Of a stretch of 64,000 nt of DNA, positions 46,245 through 55,838 are shown piece by piece. Where the stretch lies: positions 62,001 to 126,000 of the forward strand of contig NZ_BAAAZE010000003.1 in the NCBI RefSeq assembly GCF_039536745.1, written 5' to 3'. Within the stretch, counting starts at the first letter, position 1; each line of letters begins with the position of its first letter. Source of the stretch: Actimicrobium antarcticum (GTDB lineage Bacteria; Pseudomonadota; Gammaproteobacteria; Burkholderiales; Burkholderiaceae_D). The notes under the pieces are model-generated. The model worked only from the letters and a program-made list of their open reading frames with translations, made no database searches and had not been told where the DNA came from. A program made the position numbers and the translations under genes.

Positions 46245-47132
46245 TTACGCAACGCCGTGTGCCTTGAACCAGGCCAGGCAGTTCTTCCAGCCTTCCTTCG
46301 CATCGGCTTCGACATAGCTCGGCCGGTAATCGGCATGAAAGGCATGACCGGAATTGGCGAACACGATGAATTCGGATTTGCTGCTGCCCTTGGCCAGCGC
46401 GGCTTTCATGGTCGCGATGCTGTCTTGCGAGATACCGGTGTCCTTGCCGCCATACAGTCCCAGTACCGGCACGGTCAGCGTCGGCGCCAGCTCGGCGGCC
46501 GACATCGGATTGAGTTCCGACTTGTTGCCCAGTAGCTGGCCGTACCATGCCACACCGGCCTTGACCTTCGGATTGTGTGCCGAGTACAGCCAGGTGATGC
46601 GACCACCCCAGCAGAATCCGGTGATACCGAGTTTGTCGGTATTGCCGCCATTGGCTTTGGCATACGCGACCACGGCATCGAGGTCGGTCATCACCTGCTG
46701 GTCGGGCACCTTCGAGACCACTTCCTTGATCAGTTCCGGAATCGAAGAATAGGCCGACGCATCGCCCTGGCGAATGAATAGCTCGGGTGCCAGTGCCAGA
46801 TAACCGAGTTTGGCAAAACGACGTGCCACATCGGCGATGTGCTCATGCACACCAAAAATTTCCGAAATCACCAGCACCACCGGCAGGTCTTTCTTGCCAG
46901 CCGGTTGCGCACGGTACACCGGGACTTCCTTGCCGTTGACGGTAATCTTGATGGTACCGGCGGTCAGGCCGTCGGTATCGGTCTTGATCATGGTCTGTGC
47001 TGCGACCGGCAAGGCGGCCGCCGCGATGCCGGTGCCGATCGAGACTTTCATGAACGTGCGGCGGTCGAAACCGTCCGGAAAAGCGCTTGCACCAATCAGG
47101 CTTTTGGCATCCTGCTGCATCTGGTCATCCAT
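46245..47132 (-). CDS. Tat-exported dienelactone hydrolase family protein
   Basis: 295 residues. A twin-arginine signal (DRRTFMKVSIGTGIAAAALP, about residues 23-45) is followed by a DLH alpha/beta hydrolase fold: catalytic Cys in GFCWGG, Asp in GGKDTG and His in SGHAFH. Hydrolyses a dienelactone-like or other ester outside the cytoplasm. The Tat signal is unusual for the aromatic-degradation enzyme, pointing to a different substrate. Confidence 0.88.
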   Translation of the reverse strand: MDDQMQQDAKSLIGASAFPDGFDRRTFMKVSIGTGIAAAALPVAAQTMIKTDTDGLTAGTIKITVNGKEVPVYRAQPAGKKDLPVVLVISEIFGVHEHIADVARRFAKLGYLALAPELFIRQGDASAYSSIPELIKEVVSKVPDQQVMTDLDAVVAYAKANGGNTDKLGITGFCWGGRITWLYSAHNPKVKAGVAWYGQLLGNKSELNPMSAAELAPTLTVPVLGLYGGKDTGISQDSIATMKAALAKGSSKSEFIVFANSGHAFHADYRPSYVEADAKEGWKNCLAWFKAHGVA

Positions 47133-47276
47133 GGCTATCCTTTATGTGAAGGTGGGGGGCGCTGCGCTACTGTAAAAGTACTGCCGCCAGTGCATTGCTC
47201 GACTACACAATTGCAGCGGCAATCATAGCCAGATTGACACTGCTGCGCTTGAACGACTGTGCTTGACCACGTCACC

Positions 47277-50024
47277 TCAGTGCGCCTCATCCCAGTTCTT
47301 GCCGATCCCGACCTCGGCCGTCAGCGGCACCTTCAGCGTCGCCACGCCCGCCATCAGCGCCGGCAGTTTGACGCGTACCAGTTCCAGTTCATCCTGCGGC
47401 ACTTCCAGCACCAGTTCATCGTGCACCTGCATCACCATCAGTGATTTCAGCTGGTCGGTTTCCAGCCAATTCTGCACTGCCACCATCGACAGCTTGATCA
47501 GGTCGGCAGCGGTACCCTGCATCGGCGCATTGATGGCGGCGCGCTCGGCACCCTGGCGACGCGGACCATTGGGCGAATTGATTTCGGGCAGCCAGAGGCG
47601 CCGACCGAACACCGTTTCGACGTAGCCATGCGCCTTGGCTTTCAGACGCGTTTCGTCCATGAATTGCTTGACCCCGGCAAAGCGGGCGAAGTACTTGTCG
47701 ATGTAACTTTGCGCAGCAGCGCGTTCGATACCGAGGTTGCCGGCCAGGCCGAACGCGCTCATGCCGTAGATCAGGCCAAAGTTGATCACCTTGGCATAAC
47801 GGCGCTGCTCGGTGGTGACCTCGGCCGAGGTAGTGGAAAAAATTTCGGCAGCCGTGGCGCGGTGAATATCGATGCCGTCGGCAAACGCCCGCAACATGCT
47901 GGCATCGCCCGACAGATGCGCCATGATGCGCAATTCGATCTGCGAATAATCCGCCGAGACAATCACGCTGCCCGGCGGTGCGACGAAGGCTTCGCGGATG
48001 CGGCGGCCTTCGGCGGTGCGGATCGGGATGTTCTGCAGGTTCGGTTCGTTCGAGGCCAGCCGACCGGTCACCGCCACCGTCTGCGCATAATTGGTGTGGA
48101 CCCGGCCGGTGGTCGGGTCGATCATTTTTGGCAGCTTGTCGGTGTAGGTCGATTTCAGTTTCGACAGGCTGCGGTATTCCAGCAGCACTTTCGGCAACGG
48201 ATAATCCTCGGCCAGTTTTGCCAGCACTTCTTCATCGGTGGACGGCGCGCCGGACGGGGTTTTCTTGACCACCGGCAGCTGCAGTTTTTCAAAGAAAATC
48301 TCGCCGATCTGTTTCGGCGAATTCAGGTTGAACGGCTGACCTGCCAGCTCGTAGGCCGAGGTCTCGATCTCCAGCATGCGCTTGCCCAGTTCATGCGACT
48401 GCACCTGCAAGATGCCGGTATCGATCAGCACGCCATTGCGTTCGATCTTTTGCAACACGACGGCGGTGGGCACTTCAATCTGTTCGTAGACGAAAGTCAG
48501 CGACTCTTCGCCAGCCACTTGCGGCCACATCGCCTGATGCAACTGCAACGTGATGTCGGCATCCTCGGCGGCGTATTCGGTGGCGCGGCCGAGCTCGACC
48601 TGATCAAAACAAATTTGCGACGCGCCCTTGCCGCAGACTTCCTGGAAGGTGATCGTGGTGCGTCCCAGATGGCGCAGCGCCAGGCTATCCATGTCATGGC
48701 TGCGGTGCGATTCGAAGACATACGATTCGAGCATGGTGTCGTGCGCAATGCCGCGCAGGGTGATGCCGTGGTTGGCAAAAATATGGCTGTCGTACTTCAG
48801 GTTCTGGCCGACCTTGGGCTTGGCAGGATCTTCCAGCCAGGCCTGCAATGTCGCCAGTACCAGCTCGCGTGACAACTGGGCCGGCGCATCCTGGTAGCGG
48901 TGCGCAACCGGAATGTAGGCCGCCACACCCGGCTCGCAACACAGCGAGATGCCGACCAGCTGCGCCTGCATTGGCACCAGCGAGGTGGTTTCGGTATCGA
49001 GTGAAGTCAATGCGGCCTGGTCGATGACCGCCAGCCAGCGCATCAGGTCGGCTTCGGTCAGGATGGTTTCGTAACGCTGTTCGGCCGGTGCGGCGGGCGC
49101 ATCGAACAAGCCGCCCTGCGCAATCTCCACTGCTGCCGACGGCGTCGGGCGCGCACTGCCATCATCCCCGGTCGCTTCACGCAACCAGGTCTTGAACCCG
49201 AAGCGCGAGTACAAGTCGATCATCCTGGCCGGGTCCTGCTCGGCAGCCTGCAGCGACTCCGGGATCGACACCATGTGCCCGGTCAGGTCGCAATCGGTCT
49301 TCACGGTAATGAGCACTTTGGCTTGCGGCAGCCAGTCCAGCGCAGCGCGCAGATTTTCGCCGACGGCACCGCCGATGTTGGCGGCGTTCTCGACGATGCC
49401 ATCGAGCGTGCCGTATTGGGTGAGCCATTTGACGGCGGTTTTCGGGCCCACCTTGGAGACGCCCGGCACGTTGTCGACGGTGTCGCCGATCAGGGTCAGG
49501 TAGTCGACGATGCGCTCGGGCGGCACGCCGAACTTGGCCACCACGCCGGCATGGTCGAGCCGTTCATTGCTCATCGTGTTGATCAGCATGACATCGTCAT
49601 TGACCAGCTGCGCCAGGTCCTTGTCGCCAGTCGAGATCACCGACTTCATGCCGTGTTTGACCGCTTCTACGGCCAGCGTACCAATCACGTCATCGGCTTC
49701 GACGCCATCGACCATGATCAGCGGCCAGCCCATGGCCCGCACCGCTTCATGGATAGGTTCGACCTGGCGCGCCAGGTCTTCCGGCATCGAGGCACGCTGG
49801 GCCTTGTACTCGGCATACAGGTCATCGCGAAAGGTCTTGCCCTTGGCATCGAAGACACAGGCAATGTACGCCGCCGGAAAATCGCTGCGCAGGCGGCGCA
49901 GCATGTTGATCATGCCGTACAGCGCACCGGTCGGCGCACCCTCCTTGTTGCGCAGGTCAGGCAGCGCATGAAAGGCGCGATACAGGTAGCTGGAACCATC
50001 GACTAACAACAGGGTATTTTGCAT
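47277..50024 (-). CDS. polA: DNA polymerase I
   Basis: 915 residues. 5'-3' exonuclease domain (about 1-290, LLVDGSSYLYRAFHALP), proofreading 3'-5' exonuclease with intact SLDTETTSL, and family A polymerase domain with DYSQIELRIMAHLSGD, RYAKVINFGLIYGMS and QVHDELVLEV. Start ATG 50024; the frame to 50228 has no family resemblance. Fills gaps after Okazaki primer removal and excision repair. Confidence 0.97.
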   Translation of the reverse strand: MQNTLLLVDGSSYLYRAFHALPDLRNKEGAPTGALYGMINMLRRLRSDFPAAYIACVFDAKGKTFRDDLYAEYKAQRASMPEDLARQVEPIHEAVRAMGWPLIMVDGVEADDVIGTLAVEAVKHGMKSVISTGDKDLAQLVNDDVMLINTMSNERLDHAGVVAKFGVPPERIVDYLTLIGDTVDNVPGVSKVGPKTAVKWLTQYGTLDGIVENAANIGGAVGENLRAALDWLPQAKVLITVKTDCDLTGHMVSIPESLQAAEQDPARMIDLYSRFGFKTWLREATGDDGSARPTPSAAVEIAQGGLFDAPAAPAEQRYETILTEADLMRWLAVIDQAALTSLDTETTSLVPMQAQLVGISLCCEPGVAAYIPVAHRYQDAPAQLSRELVLATLQAWLEDPAKPKVGQNLKYDSHIFANHGITLRGIAHDTMLESYVFESHRSHDMDSLALRHLGRTTITFQEVCGKGASQICFDQVELGRATEYAAEDADITLQLHQAMWPQVAGEESLTFVYEQIEVPTAVVLQKIERNGVLIDTGILQVQSHELGKRMLEIETSAYELAGQPFNLNSPKQIGEIFFEKLQLPVVKKTPSGAPSTDEEVLAKLAEDYPLPKVLLEYRSLSKLKSTYTDKLPKMIDPTTGRVHTNYAQTVAVTGRLASNEPNLQNIPIRTAEGRRIREAFVAPPGSVIVSADYSQIELRIMAHLSGDASMLRAFADGIDIHRATAAEIFSTTSAEVTTEQRRYAKVINFGLIYGMSAFGLAGNLGIERAAAQSYIDKYFARFAGVKQFMDETRLKAKAHGYVETVFGRRLWLPEINSPNGPRRQGAERAAINAPMQGTAADLIKLSMVAVQNWLETDQLKSLMVMQVHDELVLEVPQDELELVRVKLPALMAGVATLKVPLTAEVGIGKNWDEAH

Positions 50025-50335
50025 GGGGACCGGATCGAAAATTGGACATGAACAGTGAAGTCGACGCAGGCGGGCCGCGTCAGGGTGAAGCGGATTATCG
50101 CAGAGTTCACGCCGGGCCTGACAGCGCAACGGCACAGCAGCTAGCACCGTGGCACACATGTTGCTGCAGGGAGATTGCATACCGGTTATAGCCAGCCACC
50201 TAACTCTGCCGCGCACGCCCCATGACACTCTTTGGTGCGCCGCGCACTGTCATTGGTGCAGCTGGCCTGAGCCGCAAATCAGGAATCATGCCGCCGCATG
50301 GTTCCGCCCTGATCTTCACCTACCAAGAGGCTTTC
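50025..50335. other. Divergent intergenic region, polA / ABC binding-protein gene
   Basis: 311 bp that must hold the promoters of polA and of the ABC operon. I see no consensus promoter pair and no small gene with a credible ribosome site. Confidence 0.35.
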
Positions 50336-51367
50336 ATGTTTGCATCACGCCGTATTCGCTGGATCGCCGCTCTCGTGATGGCGACGTTGTCCGCACCGTC
50401 CTTCGCTGAAGACACCAAAATCAAGTTCCAGCTCGACTGGCGTTTCGAGGGACCGGCAGCGCTGTTTTTGGTCGCCAAATCCAAAGGCTATTTCACGCAA
50501 GAGAAACTCGATGTGACGATCGATGCCGGCAACGGTTCCGGTAACGCCGTTAATCGGGTTGCCTCCGGCGCCTACGACATGGGCTTTGCCGACATGGCCG
50601 CGCTGATGGAATTCGTCGGCAACAATCCGACCGCGCCGAGCAAACCGGTCGGCGTGATGATGGTCTACAACGACACGCCAGCCGCCGTCTTCGCCCTGAA
50701 AAAATCCGGCATCAAAACGCCCGCCGACCTGGCCGGCAAAAAGCTCGGCGCACCGGTGTTCGATGCCGGCCGGCGCGGCTTCCCGGTCTTTGCCAAAGCC
50801 AACCAGCTCGATAATGCCAAGGCCAACTGGATCAGCATGGACCCTGCCCTGCGCGAAACCATGCTGGCACGTGGCGATGTCGATGCCATCACCGGTTTCT
50901 ATTTCACCTCGCTGCTGAACCTGAACGCCCGCGGCATCAAGGATGAAGACATCGTCGTGATGATGTTTCCGAACTATGGCGTGAAGTTGTACGGCAACGC
51001 GATCATCGCCTCCGAAGCGATGGTCAAGCAAAAACCCGAGGCCATCAAAGGCTTCCTGCGCGCCTTCGCCAAAGCCGCCAAAGACGTGATGGCCGACCCG
51101 GACGCCGCCGCCAAAGTCGTCAAGGAACGCGATGGCCTGGTCGATGAAAAGCTCGAAGCACGGCGTCTGAAACTGGCCATTGCCAGCGCGATTGCCACGC
51201 CCAATGCCAAGGCAGAAGGCTTCGGCCAGATATCGCTGCCGCGCCTGTCGCTGATGGCGTCACAGGTCTCGGACGCCTACGCAACCAAGACCCGGATTGA
51301 TCCTGCAGCAGTCTGGAACGGTACGTTCTTGCCGTCCAAGGCCGAACTGAACGTGTTTCCGAAATAA
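50336..51367 (+). CDS. NitT/TauT-family ABC transporter substrate-binding protein (NMT1/THI5-like)
   Basis: 343 residues. Signal peptide about 1-24 (ends PSFAED). NMT1-type fold: FQLDWRFEGPAALFLVAKSKGYFTQEKLDV, then GNGSGNAVNRVASGAYDMGFAD. GAGG lies ahead of ATG 50336. First gene of a three-gene binding-protein/ATPase/permease operon. Family members bind sulfonates, pyrimidine precursors or nitrate; the ligand here is open. Neighbouring sulfite dehydrogenase makes a sulfonate plausible, but this is inference. Confidence 0.88.
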   Translation: MFASRRIRWIAALVMATLSAPSFAEDTKIKFQLDWRFEGPAALFLVAKSKGYFTQEKLDVTIDAGNGSGNAVNRVASGAYDMGFADMAALMEFVGNNPTAPSKPVGVMMVYNDTPAAVFALKKSGIKTPADLAGKKLGAPVFDAGRRGFPVFAKANQLDNAKANWISMDPALRETMLARGDVDAITGFYFTSLLNLNARGIKDEDIVVMMFPNYGVKLYGNAIIASEAMVKQKPEAIKGFLRAFAKAAKDVMADPDAAAKVVKERDGLVDEKLEARRLKLAIASAIATPNAKAEGFGQISLPRLSLMASQVSDAYATKTRIDPAAVWNGTFLPSKAELNVFPK

Positions 51368-51384
51368 GGCGAGCAGAGTCTTTC

Positions 51385-52179
51385 ATGAGCACGCCCAACA
51401 CGTCCTTCGTTGATTTTCAACACGTCTTCCTGGCCTACGACGGCACCAGCGAATTTGCCGTCGAAGACATTTCGCTGCAAACCCGCCAGGGCGAATTCAT
51501 TGCCATTGTCGGACCGTCGGGTTGCGGCAAATCCACCTTCATGAAGCTGGCCACCGGCCTCAAAAAACCCACCCGCGGCCAGATCAGCATCGACGGCGCC
51601 GCCGTCACCGGCCCGCTGAAGATCGTCGGCATGGCGTTTCAGGCACCGACCCTGCTGCCGTGGCGCACCACGCTCGACAATGTGCTGCTGCCGCTCGAAA
51701 TCGTCGAGCCGTATCGCAGCAACTTCAAGCGCGACAAGGCAAAGAATGTCGCGCGTGCGCTGGCGCTGCTGACGACGGTGGGGCTGGACGGCTACGCCGA
51801 CAAGTTTCCGTGGCAGCTATCGGGCGGCATGCAGCAGCGCGCCTCGATCTGCCGCGCGCTGATCCATGAACCGAAAATGCTGTTGCTCGACGAACCGTTC
51901 GGCGCGCTCGATGCCTTCACCCGCGAAGAACTCTGGTGCGTGCTGCGCGACCTGTGGACCGAGCGCCGCTTCAACGTGATCCTGGTCACGCATGACCTGC
52001 GCGAAGCGGCGTTCCTGGCCGACACCATCTACGTCATGAGCAAGCGCCCGGGCCGCATCGTCGCCCGCAAGGAAAACCCGCTGCCACGTCCGCGCGACCT
52101 GGAGCTGACCTATACCGAACCGTTCACGGCGCTGGTCCATGAACTGCGCGAGCATATCGGCCGCGTGCGCACCACCTGA
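51385..52179 (+). CDS. ABC transporter ATP-binding protein (NitT/TauT type)
   Basis: 264 residues. Walker A GPSGCGKST, signature LSGGMQQRASICRAL, Walker B LLLDEPFGALD and the H-loop THDLREAAFLAD. Energises the transporter formed with the preceding binding protein and following permease. Seventeen bases from the binding-protein stop. Confidence 0.94.
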   Translation: MSTPNTSFVDFQHVFLAYDGTSEFAVEDISLQTRQGEFIAIVGPSGCGKSTFMKLATGLKKPTRGQISIDGAAVTGPLKIVGMAFQAPTLLPWRTTLDNVLLPLEIVEPYRSNFKRDKAKNVARALALLTTVGLDGYADKFPWQLSGGMQQRASICRALIHEPKMLLLDEPFGALDAFTREELWCVLRDLWTERRFNVILVTHDLREAAFLADTIYVMSKRPGRIVARKENPLPRPRDLELTYTEPFTALVHELREHIGRVRTT

Positions 52180-52236
52180 TGGGTAGCCGCGTCATTGACT
52201 GTGTGGCCACACCCTATTTCCTGAAAGAGTAATCCG

Positions 52237-53007
52237 ATGACCTCCCCTTTTCGCCACCGTGTCGAACAGTTCGCGCCCTGGCTTTTGCTGCTGGCCATCG
52301 TGCTGGTGTGGCAAGCGATCTGCAGCGTGTTCCAGGTTTCCGAATTCATCTTCCCTAGCCCGCTGGCCATCCTCGACGCCATGGTCGAATTCGCCGGGCC
52401 GATTGCCGGGCATGCGTGGCGTACATACTGGGTCACCATGACCGGCTTCGGCATTGCGGTAGTGGTCGGCATGCTGCTCGGCTTTGCGATCGGCTCGTCG
52501 CCATTTCTGTACTCGGCGGCGTACCCGCTGATGACGGCCTTCAACGCGCTGCCGAAAGCCGCCTTCGTACCGATCCTCGTGGTCTGGTTCGGCATCGGTG
52601 CCGGACCGGCGATCCTGACGGCGTTCCTGATTTCGTTCTTTCCGATCATGGTCAACATCGCCACCGGACTGGCGACGATGGAACCGGAGATGGAAGATGT
52701 GCTGCGCGTGCTCGGTGCGCGGCGCATGGATGTGCTGCTGAAGGTCGGCCTGCCACGCTCGATGCCGTATTTTTTTGCATCGCTGAAAGTCGCGATCACG
52801 CTCGCCTTCGTCGGCTCGACGGTCTCGGAAATGAATGCCTCGAATGAAGGCATCGGGTATTTGCTGGTATCGGCCGGCTCGTCGATGAAGATGCCGCTGG
52901 CGTTTGCCGGTCTGGTGGTGATTGGCGCGATGGCGATGGCGATGTATGAATTGTTTGCGGTGATCGAACGGCGCACGACGGGGTGGGCGCATCGGGGTGG
53001 GAAGTAG
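52237..53007 (+). CDS. ABC transporter permease (NitT/TauT type)
   Basis: 256 residues with about six membrane helices and the EAA-like coupling loop (VLGARRMDVLLKVGLPRSMPYF). Completes the importer. Followed at once by the first REPIN island. Confidence 0.93.
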   Translation: MTSPFRHRVEQFAPWLLLLAIVLVWQAICSVFQVSEFIFPSPLAILDAMVEFAGPIAGHAWRTYWVTMTGFGIAVVVGMLLGFAIGSSPFLYSAAYPLMTAFNALPKAAFVPILVVWFGIGAGPAILTAFLISFFPIMVNIATGLATMEPEMEDVLRVLGARRMDVLLKVGLPRSMPYFFASLKVAITLAFVGSTVSEMNASNEGIGYLLVSAGSSMKMPLAFAGLVVIGAMAMAMYELFAVIERRTTGWAHRGGK

Positions 53008-53086
53008 GCTGACGTAGCCCACGTGCGCCGGCAGATTCTGGCCGGTGCTTTTACCAACGATCGCAGACCATACCAACCGCTTTTCG

Positions 53087-53120
53087 CTTTTCGCTTTTCG
53101 CTTTTTGCTTTTCGTTTTTC
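53087..53120. repeat. 7-bp CGCTTTT-type microsatellite
   Basis: Five to six imperfect copies of CGCTTTT (or CGTTTTT/TGCTTTT) run just before the first REPIN hairpin of island 1. The same TTTTACCAAC-type sequence flanks other hairpins at 62418-62513. Confidence 0.65.
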
Positions 53121-53157
53121 GCTTTTACCAACCGCCGCAAACCACATCAGCAGCAAC

Positions 53158-53608
53158 CAGGGTCAGAGTTTTTTTTCGCAACGCTTCACCGCGAAAATTA
53201 CTCTGACCCTGCTTGCGGATTCCAACGCACGCAGATCGCGATCTCAGCTGCCGATGCGCCACACGCTGCACTCCGCAATCCGTTTGCGGGGTCAGAGTAA
53301 TTTTCGCGATACCCCTGCGAAAAAAAAACTCTGACCCCGGAAACTCGCGTCTGCAGCGTGCCACCTCCGCACACCCGCACCACCCGCTGTTGCCAACGGT
53401 TGCCAACAGTCGCAAACCACATCACGCGATTTGCTTTTACCAACGGTCGCAAACCGCCTCGGCAGCAACCAGGGTCAGAGTTTTTTTTCGCGATGCTTTA
53501 CCGCGAAAATTACTCTGACCCTGCTTGCGGATTGCGGAGCACGCAGATCGCGACCACAGCTGCCGATGCACGATGGTCAACTAATTAGGGTCAGAGTCAA
53601 TTAATTAC
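53158..53608. repeat. REPIN-like island 1
   Basis: Three hairpins with shared heads and one solo motif. Type A (CAGGGTCAGAGT ... ACTCTGACCCTG) at 53158-53211 and 53470-53523; type B (GGGGTCAGAGT ... ACTCTGACCCC) at 53288-53338; both enclose a TTTTCGC/GCGAAAA inner stem. Type A and B are the same family in opposite orientation. A solo motif ending in AGGGTCAGAGTCAATTAATT is at 53588-53606. Flanks such as GCGGATTGCGGAGC and GCACTCCGCAATCCG also pair. Lies between the ABC operon and sorB. Confidence 0.88.
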
Positions 53609-53650
53609 AAAGAATCCCGCGCGCAAGCACCGCAGCAACCACTGCCGGCA

Positions 53651-53980
53651 CTACCTGGTGCCTGCCACCTCGGCAACATACTTCGACAAAGTTTTAATCT
53701 GTTCATCGCTGAGGCTGGAAAACGCAGGCATCTGACCTATGCCATTGCGAACGGCCTTTTCCACACGAGATGCGTCGGGCTTGAGTTCATCCAGACTGGG
53801 TCCGGTTTCACCAGCAGCGCCAGCGTCCTTGAGCGTATGACACACGGCGCAGGCAGGAACGGCAGTGTGATTAAAGAGCTTTTTTCCGGCCTCCCCATGG
53901 TCCTGTGCAAAGGCACCGGAACCCCACTGCAATGCCACCATGCCGATGACGACAATCAACGTTTGAATTTTCGAGGTCAT
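53651..53980 (-). CDS. sorB: Cytochrome c subunit of sulfite dehydrogenase, SorB-like
   Basis: 109 residues with a signal peptide (about 1-25) and one heme c site C44-A-V-C47-H48 (CAVCHTLKD). A Met in NGIGQMPAFSS can serve as the sixth ligand. Accepts electrons from SorA in the periplasm. Ten base pairs after the sorA stop. Smaller than usual c5-type, but intact. Confidence 0.88.
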   Translation of the reverse strand: MTSKIQTLIVVIGMVALQWGSGAFAQDHGEAGKKLFNHTAVPACAVCHTLKDAGAAGETGPSLDELKPDASRVEKAVRNGIGQMPAFSSLSDEQIKTLSKYVAEVAGTR

Positions 53981-53990
53981 GCGCTTTCTT

Positions 53991-55244
53991 TCAAACGACG
54001 TTGATGGTCAGCGCGTGATCGCGCCAGCTAGTGTTGTTGTAGCCGCCAGCGTTTTCCAGCCGTCCCTCCGGCTGCCGGTTTCCTTCCACGTCGACAACCA
54101 CGCACGCAATTGTGTGACTGCCCGGCTGAAGCGTCGTGGGCAGCACGAATTGCCGCCACGCGTAGCGCCCCATATCCGGACCAACCAGCCGCGCCGGCAA
54201 CCAGGTTTTTCCGCCATCGACGGACACGTCCACCGACTTCACCGCATTGATTCCGCCAAATGCCACGCCCTTGATCTGCACCGGACCGGCGGTCACCGGG
54301 CCGGAGTCCGGCGCAGGAGAATTGATCCATGACTTGGGACCCATTTCCCACACGGACGGATGACTCGGATCGCCCTTCTGCCCGGGCGGGGAAATACGGT
54401 AGCCGGTTTTCTGGATCGCGGCGTCGGTCTGCTCGGCAGTGAACGCCAGGCGCTTGATGTACTTGACGTTGTTGACGCCGGTATAGCCCGGCACGATCAG
54501 ACGCAGGGGGCCGCCGTGGGCAAGCGGAATCGGTTCGCCGTTCATTTCCCAGGCTAGCAGCGCATCGGCCATTGCCTTGACGGGTACAGAACGCTCGACC
54601 ATCACGCTTTTCGGATCGATCCCTTCGGGTAGCTTTTCACCGCCGGTGCCCGTCATGTAAGGCATGCCGCCGTTGATGCCACCCAGCGAGTCAACGACCG
54701 TGCGAACCGGTACCCCGCTCCAGACCACGCAGCCAGCGGCACCGACTTGCCAGGGTGTGCCGCTCGGCTTGTTGGGAAACAGTCCCCGTCCGTTGCCCGA
54801 GCACTGCAGCACCATCACCGTGGTCTCCAATCCCATTGCCTTGAGGTCCTTGACCTTCAGGGTGCGTGGATGCTTCACGCCCTCGACCGACACTATCCAT
54901 TCGTCGCGATCGGCAATGATCGATGCGTCTGGCGCCGGCAAGTTGTTGCGGATATAGAGTTGATCGGTGGGCGTGATGATGCTGGTGCCAAAAGCGCTGC
55001 GCTTCGTCTCCAGCGTGCTGGAGGTATGTACGATCATCGCGCCTGGATTTTTCCAGTTGACATACGCCGGCAAGGGCTTGGCGGCTGGCACCGTGCTCAC
55101 CACCGCCTGGGCCATGGCAGACCGGCTGAATACGGCCAATCCGGCAGCCGTCATGGCGACCGCGCTGCCGGCCAGCAGATGGCGCCGGCGTGGACTGGCA
55201 AGCTGCGCCGTGCCGTCTGTCTTTTGGTTTTGCTTGAGTGGCAT
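53991..55244 (-). CDS. sorA: Sulfite:cytochrome c oxidoreductase molybdenum subunit SorA
   Basis: 417 residues. Twin-arginine signal in SPRRRHLLAGSAVAMTAAG. Molybdenum-cofactor Cys C148 in VMVLQCSGNGRGLF. C-terminal Ig-like dimerisation domain with KSVDVSVDGGKTWLPARL. Oxidises sulfite to sulfate in the periplasm. Forms an operon with sorB. Flanked on both sides by REPIN islands. Confidence 0.93.
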   Translation of the reverse strand: MPLKQNQKTDGTAQLASPRRRHLLAGSAVAMTAAGLAVFSRSAMAQAVVSTVPAAKPLPAYVNWKNPGAMIVHTSSTLETKRSAFGTSIITPTDQLYIRNNLPAPDASIIADRDEWIVSVEGVKHPRTLKVKDLKAMGLETTVMVLQCSGNGRGLFPNKPSGTPWQVGAAGCVVWSGVPVRTVVDSLGGINGGMPYMTGTGGEKLPEGIDPKSVMVERSVPVKAMADALLAWEMNGEPIPLAHGGPLRLIVPGYTGVNNVKYIKRLAFTAEQTDAAIQKTGYRISPPGQKGDPSHPSVWEMGPKSWINSPAPDSGPVTAGPVQIKGVAFGGINAVKSVDVSVDGGKTWLPARLVGPDMGRYAWRQFVLPTTLQPGSHTIACVVVDVEGNRQPEGRLENAGGYNNTSWRDHALTINVV

Positions 55245-55310
55245 CCCTGTCTCCGTTATTGATATTGGTGGAAGAGTGTATTGACAGAAGATGGGTTTTG
55301 TCGAGGCAGA

Positions 55311-55769
55311 TTAATTAGGGTCAGAGTCAAAATTAATTAGGGTCAGAGTCAATTGATCATGGCTCTGCGACAGCGCGATTACCAGTATTTCGTAATCCGT
55401 TTGCGGGGTCAGAGTAATTTTCGCGATACCCCCTGCGAAAAAAAACTCTGACCCCGGAAACTGGCTTTTGCAGCATGCGACCTCAGCACAAGCCGCTCTT
55501 GCCAACCGTGGCAAACCACCTCGGCAGCAACCAGGGTCAGAGTTTTTTTTCGCAACGCTTCACCGCGAAAATTACTCTGACCCTGCTTGCGGATTCCAGA
55601 GCACGCTGATCGCGGCCGAAGCTGCCGGCCGGTGCGCGACGACCGATTAACTACGGTCAGAGTCAATTAATTACGGAGAGCCTCGTGCGCCGTGGCTGCA
55701 CTCCGCAATCCGTTTGCGGGGCCAGAGTAATTTTCGCGATACCCCCCGCGAAAAAAAACTCTGACCCCG
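55311..55769. repeat. REPIN-like island 2
   Basis: Solo heads TTAATTAGGGTCAGAGTC at 55311 and again at 55332; type B hairpin at 55404-55455; type A at 55531-55584; a diverged solo head (ACGGTCAGAGTCAATTAATT) near 55653; type B at 55718-55769 with one base change in its head (GGGGCCAGAGT). Spacer sequences match those of islands 1 and 3. Between sorA and puuD. Confidence 0.88.
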
Positions 55770-55838
55770 GAAACTAGCTTTTGTAGCGTGCCACCTCCAT
55801 ACCACCCGCTCTTGCCAAGGATAGCCACCCCCACCCAA

